This document shows positions 5,047 through 7,851 of a stretch of DNA of 7,851 nt, piece by piece. Below the pieces are notes generated by a model. It saw nothing but the letters and a program-made list of their open reading frames with translations, had not been told where the DNA came from and did not search any database. A program made the translations under genes and the position numbers. Within the stretch, counting starts at the first letter, position 1; the number at the start of each line of letters is the position of its first letter. This DNA is from an uncultured Campylobacter sp. (GTDB lineage: Bacteria > Campylobacterota > Campylobacteria > Campylobacterales > Campylobacteraceae). The stretch spans positions 1-7,851 of the forward strand of contig NZ_CALIJF010000298.1 of assembly GCF_938018035.1 (NCBI RefSeq), given 5' to 3'.

Positions 5047-6222
5047 TTGAACGAAACTATACTTTTAAGCCACGGCGGCGGCGGCGAGGAGATGAATAGG
5101 CTCATCAACGAGACGATCTTTGCGGCGTTTGATAATGAAATTTTACGCGCGAACAACGACAGCGCGATACTAAATTTAAATTTAGACGCCGGGGCGGATT
5201 TTGATCGCGCGAAGCCGAGCTCTGCTTTGAATTTTGCGAGCTCTAGCGGCGAGCTAGCTTTCAGCACCGATAGTTTCGTGGTCACGCCGCTGTTTTTTAA
5301 CGGCGGCGACATCGGCAAGATCGCCGTTTGCGGCACCGTCAACGACCTTGCGATGGTGGGCGCCAAGCCGCTGTTTTTAAGCTGCGCGCTCATCATCGAG
5401 GAGGGGCTTAGCCTAAGCGAGCTGCGACGCATTCTGGACTCGATGGCGAGCACTGCGCGAAGCTGCGGCGTTCGTATCGTTTGCGGCGATACAAAGGTTG
5501 TGCCGCGCGGCAAATGCGATAAAATTTTCATCAACACTAGCGGTATCGGCCGTGTTTTGCGACCTGCGCGCGTGCAAAACATCAAAGCGGGCGCAAAAAT
5601 CCTGCTTAGCGGCGACATCGGGCGACACGGAGCAGTGATACTCGCGGCGCGCGACGAGATCGCGCTAAGCAGCGAGCTGCAAAGCGACTGCAAACCGCTT
5701 TGCGCTGCGGTCGAAAAGCTGATCTTGCAAGGCGTGAAAATCCAGGCGATGCGAGATGCGACGCGTGGCGGGCTCAGCGCGGTTTTGAACGAATTTGCAA
5801 GCTCCAGCGGGCTTGAATTTTTGGTGCGCGAAGAGGATATCAAAATCAGCGACGAAGTAGTGGGCATGTGCGAACTACTGGGCTTTGAGCCATACGAGCT
5901 TGCAAACGAAGGCACTTTCGTAGCGATCGTAGAAGATGACGCCGAAGCTGATAGGGCGCTTGAGATACTGCGCGAATTTGACGCAAACGCCGCAATCATC
6001 GGCGAAGTGCGCGAAGTAGGGCACGGCGGAGGCGAATTTGAGGGCTCTTTGACGTCAAAGCTTAGCGCGCAGGACGAATCTACGGGCGCGGCGTCGGAAA
6101 ATAGGGCGGAACAATTTAAAGCTCCCTATGCGACAAAAGGGCGAGTGATTTTGCAAAACGCCTATGGCTCGCAGCGATTTTTGGAGCTTCCAAAAGGCGA
6201 ACTGCTGCCGAGGATTTGCTAA
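5047..6222 (+). CDS. hypE: HypE, carbamoyl dehydratase (thiocyanate-forming), TTG start
   Basis: HypE takes the carbamoyl group from HypF on its C-terminal Cys and dehydrates it with ATP to a thiocyanate, the source of the CN ligands. From TTG 5047 the protein has 391 residues and begins MNETILLSHGGGGEEMNRLI, like E. coli HypE. From GTG 5032 it would have 396. The PurM-like ATP-binding part shows LAFSTDSFVVTPLFFNGGD, IGKIAVCGTVNDLAMVGA, CGDTKVVPRG and ATRGGL. It ends ELLPRIC, with the essential terminal Cys. It is about 50 residues longer than the usual 330-340. Most of the excess is a hydrophilic insert at about 325-365 (nt 6019-6141), just before the conserved last strand and tail, with a smaller one near residues 46-67. 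The tail insert lengthens the tether of the catalytic Cys. hypA follows after 108 bp. Confidence 0.95.
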   Translation: MNETILLSHGGGGEEMNRLINETIFAAFDNEILRANNDSAILNLNLDAGADFDRAKPSSALNFASSSGELAFSTDSFVVTPLFFNGGDIGKIAVCGTVNDLAMVGAKPLFLSCALIIEEGLSLSELRRILDSMASTARSCGVRIVCGDTKVVPRGKCDKIFINTSGIGRVLRPARVQNIKAGAKILLSGDIGRHGAVILAARDEIALSSELQSDCKPLCAAVEKLILQGVKIQAMRDATRGGLSAVLNEFASSSGLEFLVREEDIKISDEVVGMCELLGFEPYELANEGTFVAIVEDDAEADRALEILREFDANAAIIGEVREVGHGGGEFEGSLTSKLSAQDESTGAASENRAEQFKAPYATKGRVILQNAYGSQRFLELPKGELLPRIC

Positions 6223-6290
6223 ATTTGCGTGCAAATTTAGCAAATTTAAGCCTAAATTTCAGAGCACGTTTTAAATTTACAACGAAATTT

Positions 6291-6303
6291 CGTATAAAAT
6301 ACG
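6291..6303 (+). promoter_or_regulatory. Candidate hypA promoter inside a small inverted repeat
   Basis: CGTAT-AAA-ATACG forms a perfect inverted repeat that contains TATAAA (6293-6298), a good -10 about 33 bp before the hypA ATG (leader about 26 nt). The overlap could make it a regulated promoter. The 108-bp hypE-hypA gap also carries seven AAATTT words. Confidence 0.3.
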
Positions 6304-6330
6304 GCGCGACCGTAAAATTTAGAGGGAAAA

Positions 6331-6888
6331 ATGCATGAACTATCGATCGTAGCGGATCTTGTGGCGCTATGTGAAAAGGCGCTAAACGCCGAAAAAGCAA
6401 AGAAAAAAGGCGCAGCCGAGCAGGGCGATAAAAATCGTTGCGACATCGCCGATACCGCCAATGAAAATACGAATTCCGCGAATACTGGCATGGGCACCGA
6501 GAATACCGAAAATACGGGCGTTACGGATACGGACTCGAACAGCAAAAACGGTGATTTTTATAAAAATTTGGATGCAAATCCGCAGACGCTTTGTGATACA
6601 CCTATCGCAAAAAGTCCGCAGATAAGGGAACTGCACGTAAAAATAGGGCGGCTAAGCGGCGTGGAAGCGCATTATTTGCAAAACTGCTACGAAGTCTTTC
6701 GCGCAGGCACCGTCTGCGAAAATGCGGATCTCATCATCCACCCCCAAGAAATCGTCGTAAAATGCAAAAACTGCGGTTTTAGCGGGGATTTGACGCAGAA
6801 CGACTTTTCTTGCCCGCGCTGCAAAAGCTCCGAAATCAGCGTAATCGACGGCGAAGATATGTATCTTATGCGCCTGGTTATTGAATAA
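6331..6888 (+). CDS. hypA: HypA, nickel metallochaperone with a large internal insertion
   Basis: HypA binds Ni2+ through its N-terminus and passes it, with HypB, to the hydrogenase large subunit. A structural zinc site links metal binding to partner contacts. The 185-residue protein starts MHELSIVADL (His2 and Glu3 of the nickel site). It resumes at IRELHVKIGRLSG (98-110) and ends with the zinc domain, Cys145 and Cys148 (CKNC) and Cys161 and Cys164 (CPRC). HypA proteins are usually about 113-120 residues. The excess lies at about residues 24-96 (nt 6400-6618), a loop between the first helix and next strand, rich in Asn, Thr, Asp and Glu (NTENT-like words). At the DNA level the insert contains repeated AATAC units (6466, 6481, 6502, 6511) and GAAAATACG twice, suggesting growth by slippage. 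The insert has no His and only two Cys. Start supported by AGAGGGA at 6321-6327. Confidence 0.94.
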   Translation: MHELSIVADLVALCEKALNAEKAKKKGAAEQGDKNRCDIADTANENTNSANTGMGTENTENTGVTDTDSNSKNGDFYKNLDANPQTLCDTPIAKSPQIRELHVKIGRLSGVEAHYLQNCYEVFRAGTVCENADLIIHPQEIVVKCKNCGFSGDLTQNDFSCPRCKSSEISVIDGEDMYLMRLVIE

Positions 6889-6926
6889 AAGAGGGCGTTT
6901 TCTGGGTGCAAAACTTTCCATATTTT

Positions 6927-6960
6927 AAATTTAACTCCTTGCTATAAGCAAAATTTTATT
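6927..6960 (+). terminator. Weak candidate terminator after hypA
   Basis: TTGCT-ATA-AGCAA (6939-6951) can form a short hairpin followed by AATTTTATT. Flanking AAATTT words (6927-6932 and 6951-6956) could extend the stem. It is 50 bp after the hypA stop, the right place to end the hyp transcript, but the stem is short and AT-rich. Confidence 0.3.
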
Positions 6961-7031
6961 TCCGCCCAATTCAGATATTATCTATTTTAATTCTTACAAA
7001 AACACATCGTCCTCTGATTTCATTTGAAGTC

Positions 7032-7057
7032 ACATAAATTATCAAATATATTTATGT
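7032..7057. repeat. 8-bp inverted repeat in the AT-rich island
   Basis: ACATAAAT (7032-7039) and ATTTATGT (7050-7057) are perfect complements around a 10-base loop. It is the first of several hairpins in the island. Such repeats are commoner by chance in very AT-rich DNA. Confidence 0.5.
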
Positions 7058-7110
7058 AAAAATTCTTCTAATAAAAACCATTGATAAAAACACCAAATGC
7101 GTCAAAATAC

Positions 7111-7181
7111 ATGAAATTATTCATATAATTATACGTTAATTTCATATTGAATTTTTACTTGAAAATTATAGTTTTCAATAT
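7111..7181. repeat. Nested and overlapping inverted repeats in the AT-rich island
   Basis: Three perfect inverted repeats follow each other. ATGAAATTA (7111-7119) pairs with TAATTTCAT (7137-7145) around a loop containing the palindrome TATAATTATA (7124-7133). ATATTGAA (7144-7151) pairs with TTCAATAT (7174-7181). TTGAAAA (7159-7165) pairs with TTTTCAA (7172-7178), which shares its right arm with the previous one. The last two are alternatives, so an RNA could switch between them; a DNA-binding site is equally possible. Confidence 0.5.
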
Positions 7182-7401
7182 AAAATTCCTAGAATTATGG
7201 GAACTATAGCGCTTTTCAACACTATTTATTGTATATCGACTCAAAGAACCCAAAGAGACTAAATGCGAAAATGCGAGTTTTCTCTATATATGAGTTTTTT
7301 ACTTTGCTATCGTTCCATTTAGCTTTTAAATTTAAAGTCAATTACTTTATGATATAGACACGCTGCGCAGGATAAAATAAAATTTCATAATTTACTAACG
7401 C

Positions 7402-7446
7402 AAAAAAGCCAAATTGCCCTACGTTTACTCGTAGATTGATAATTTG
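7402..7446 (-). terminator. Rho-independent-type terminator, minus strand
   Basis: Read on the minus strand, CAAATT and AATTTG form an outer stem and CTACG and CGTAG an inner stem with a six-base loop, followed shortly by a run of six T (the A-run at 7402-7407). The stems are separated by an asymmetric internal loop. It lies about 37 bp beyond the stop of the minus-strand outer-membrane tail, where a terminator for that gene would be expected. Confidence 0.4.
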
Positions 7447-7482
7447 CCCTATTTCGGAATTCAACCTTTTAGGCGAGATGGA

Positions 7483-7563
7483 TTAAAATTCCCATTCAAA
7501 TTTTAGCTTATACCCTCCTCCTCGTATCGCTCTTAGTAAATTTATTGCACTCGGCGCGAAATT
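7483..7563 (-). pseudogene. 3' tail of a lost outer-membrane beta-barrel (autotransporter-like) gene
   Basis: The minus strand encodes RGGGYKLKFEWEF followed by TAA (7483-7485). The alternation of hydrophobic or aromatic residues (Tyr, Leu, Phe, Trp, final Phe at -9, -7, -5, -3, -1) is the last-strand signature of outer-membrane barrels, recognised by the BAM machinery. About 27 codons upstream the frame is closed by TAA (7564-7566), and beyond it lies the promoter of the + strand gene at 7661, so only the tail remains. A hairpin with a T-run follows downstream. From memory, C. jejuni carries autotransporter gene capA next to hypA, which would fit a relic here; I cannot confirm homology from so few residues. 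Confidence 0.35.
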
Positions 7564-7618
7564 TTAAAATTCAGTAACGCGGGGTTTTTAAATTTAACCA
7601 AATTTCAAATCCCGCAAG

Positions 7619-7624
7619 TATAAT
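7619..7624 (+). promoter_or_regulatory. Perfect -10 box for the gene at 7661
   Basis: TATAAT, 36 bp before the ATG, predicts transcription from about 7631. No -35 hexamer is seen, as usual in this genus. AAAGG at 7647-7651 is the likely ribosome site. Confidence 0.6.
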
Positions 7625-7660
7625 CCGCCATAGATTTTAAAATTCCAAAGGCACAACTTT

Positions 7661-7851
7661 ATGAACCCTAAAATTTTAAACGCCATAAAATTTCGCGGCA
7701 TAGCCTCTAGCGTTTTGGCAATCTGCACTTATCTGATCATTTGGGCTTGTTGCGAGTTTTGGCATGACGTTGAAATAAGCAAATTTTTAGGCGTTGCCGC
7801 CGTAATTGTTGCCATAATTTTCGCTTCGATGATTTTTAAACTCTCGGCAAC
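7661..7851 (+). CDS. Small membrane protein of unknown function, 3' end outside the window
   Basis: I do not recognise this protein. The first 63 codons are visible and the frame is still open at the window edge. The N-terminus MNPKILNAIKFR is basic. Two hydrophobic segments follow, about residues 13-31 (including SSVLAICTYLIIWACC) and 42-60 (GVAAVIVAIIFASMIFKL), separated by a short loop (EFWHDVEIS). This fits an inner-membrane protein with the N-terminus in the cytoplasm. The start is supported by AAAGG nine bases upstream and by the TATAAT promoter. Codon use with GC-containing third positions and AAATTT words (7688, 7781) resembles the hyp genes, unlike the AT-rich island before it, so it looks like native genome. 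It is not clearly connected to the hydrogenase genes. Confidence 0.7.
   Translation, partial: MNPKILNAIKFRGIASSVLAICTYLIIWACCEFWHDVEISKFLGVAAVIVAIIFASMIFKLSA

Larger units (their letters stand above)
6889..7660. other. AT-rich region after hypA, 772 bp, no confident gene
   Basis: Composition changes sharply after hypA. By eye, 7021-7200 has about 35 G or C in 180 bases (about 19%), against roughly half in the hyp genes. Between 6957 and 7326 there is not one AAATTT, although that word is dense in every other gap here. The region holds clustered inverted repeats (7032-7181), short direct repeats (ATAAAAAC at 7071 and 7084; a tandem AAATGCGA at 7261-7276), a minus-strand terminator, the tail of a likely outer-membrane gene, and the promoter of the gene at 7661. 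No open frame of convincing length or content is present. Confidence 0.7.

Noticed and set aside
5022..5999. 325-codon minus-strand open frame opposite hypE
   Set aside because: Ser-, Ala- and Leu-rich antisense of a conserved gene, without ribosome site or known motif.
6652..6921. Minus-strand frame opposite the hypA 3' end with an AAGGAG upstream
   Set aside because: It covers the conserved zinc domain of HypA, the protein has no recognisable features, and the AAGGAG is about 12 bases from the ATG.
7264..7320. Short + strand frame MRKCEFSLYMSFLLCYRSI in the AT-rich region
   Set aside because: Only 19 codons, weak ribosome site, and it spans a tandem 8-bp repeat; likely chance.
7411..7446. 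Repeated AATT(T)GCCCTA words considered as a CRISPR-like or insertion-sequence repeat
   Set aside because: Only two copies, and they pair as part of the terminator hairpin; no spacer pattern or target-site duplication.

Overview
The window looks like a Campylobacter chromosome, probably one of the higher-GC oral species such as C. gracilis, C. rectus or C. showae. The evidence is the hydrogenase-maturation gene order, the Helicobacter/Campylobacter-type NikR, the AAGGA ribosome sites and the very frequent AAATTT words. The genus call is fairly safe; the species is a guess.

Positions 1-6888 hold a nickel/hydrogenase-maturation locus, all on the + strand: the 3' part of hypF (2-844), nikR (1434-1865), then hypB (2616-3446), hypC (3446-3727), hypD (3763-4860), hypE (5047-6222) and hypA (6331-6888). 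As I recall, C. jejuni has the order hypF-hypB-hypC-hypD-hypE-hypA. Here the order is kept, but the nickel regulator nikR sits inside the cluster and the genes are spread apart by gaps of 589, 750, 35, 186 and 108 bp. HypF and HypE make the cyanide ligand from carbamoyl phosphate, HypC and HypD carry and assemble the Fe(CN)2CO unit, and HypA and HypB supply nickel to the large subunit of [NiFe]-hydrogenase. No hydrogenase structural gene is in view.

Several maturation proteins have unusual sequence. HypF, HypE and HypA each carry a hydrophilic low-complexity insertion (about 110, 40 and 70 residues). HypB has a 17-histidine N-terminal tail and an Ala where the guanine-specificity Asp of the NKxD-type motif is expected.

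Positions 6889-7660 hold no confident gene. They include a very AT-rich island (about 19% GC by eye over 7021-7200) with nested inverted repeats, then a minus-strand terminator and what looks like the last codons of a lost outer-membrane beta-barrel gene. A new + strand membrane-protein gene starts at 7661 behind a perfect TATAAT and runs off the window.

I see no CRISPR array, tRNA, rRNA, intact mobile element or obviously new defence-type system. The points most worth following are the inserted linkers in Hyp proteins, the NikR placement, the AAATTT word density and the AT-rich island with the barrel-protein relic.
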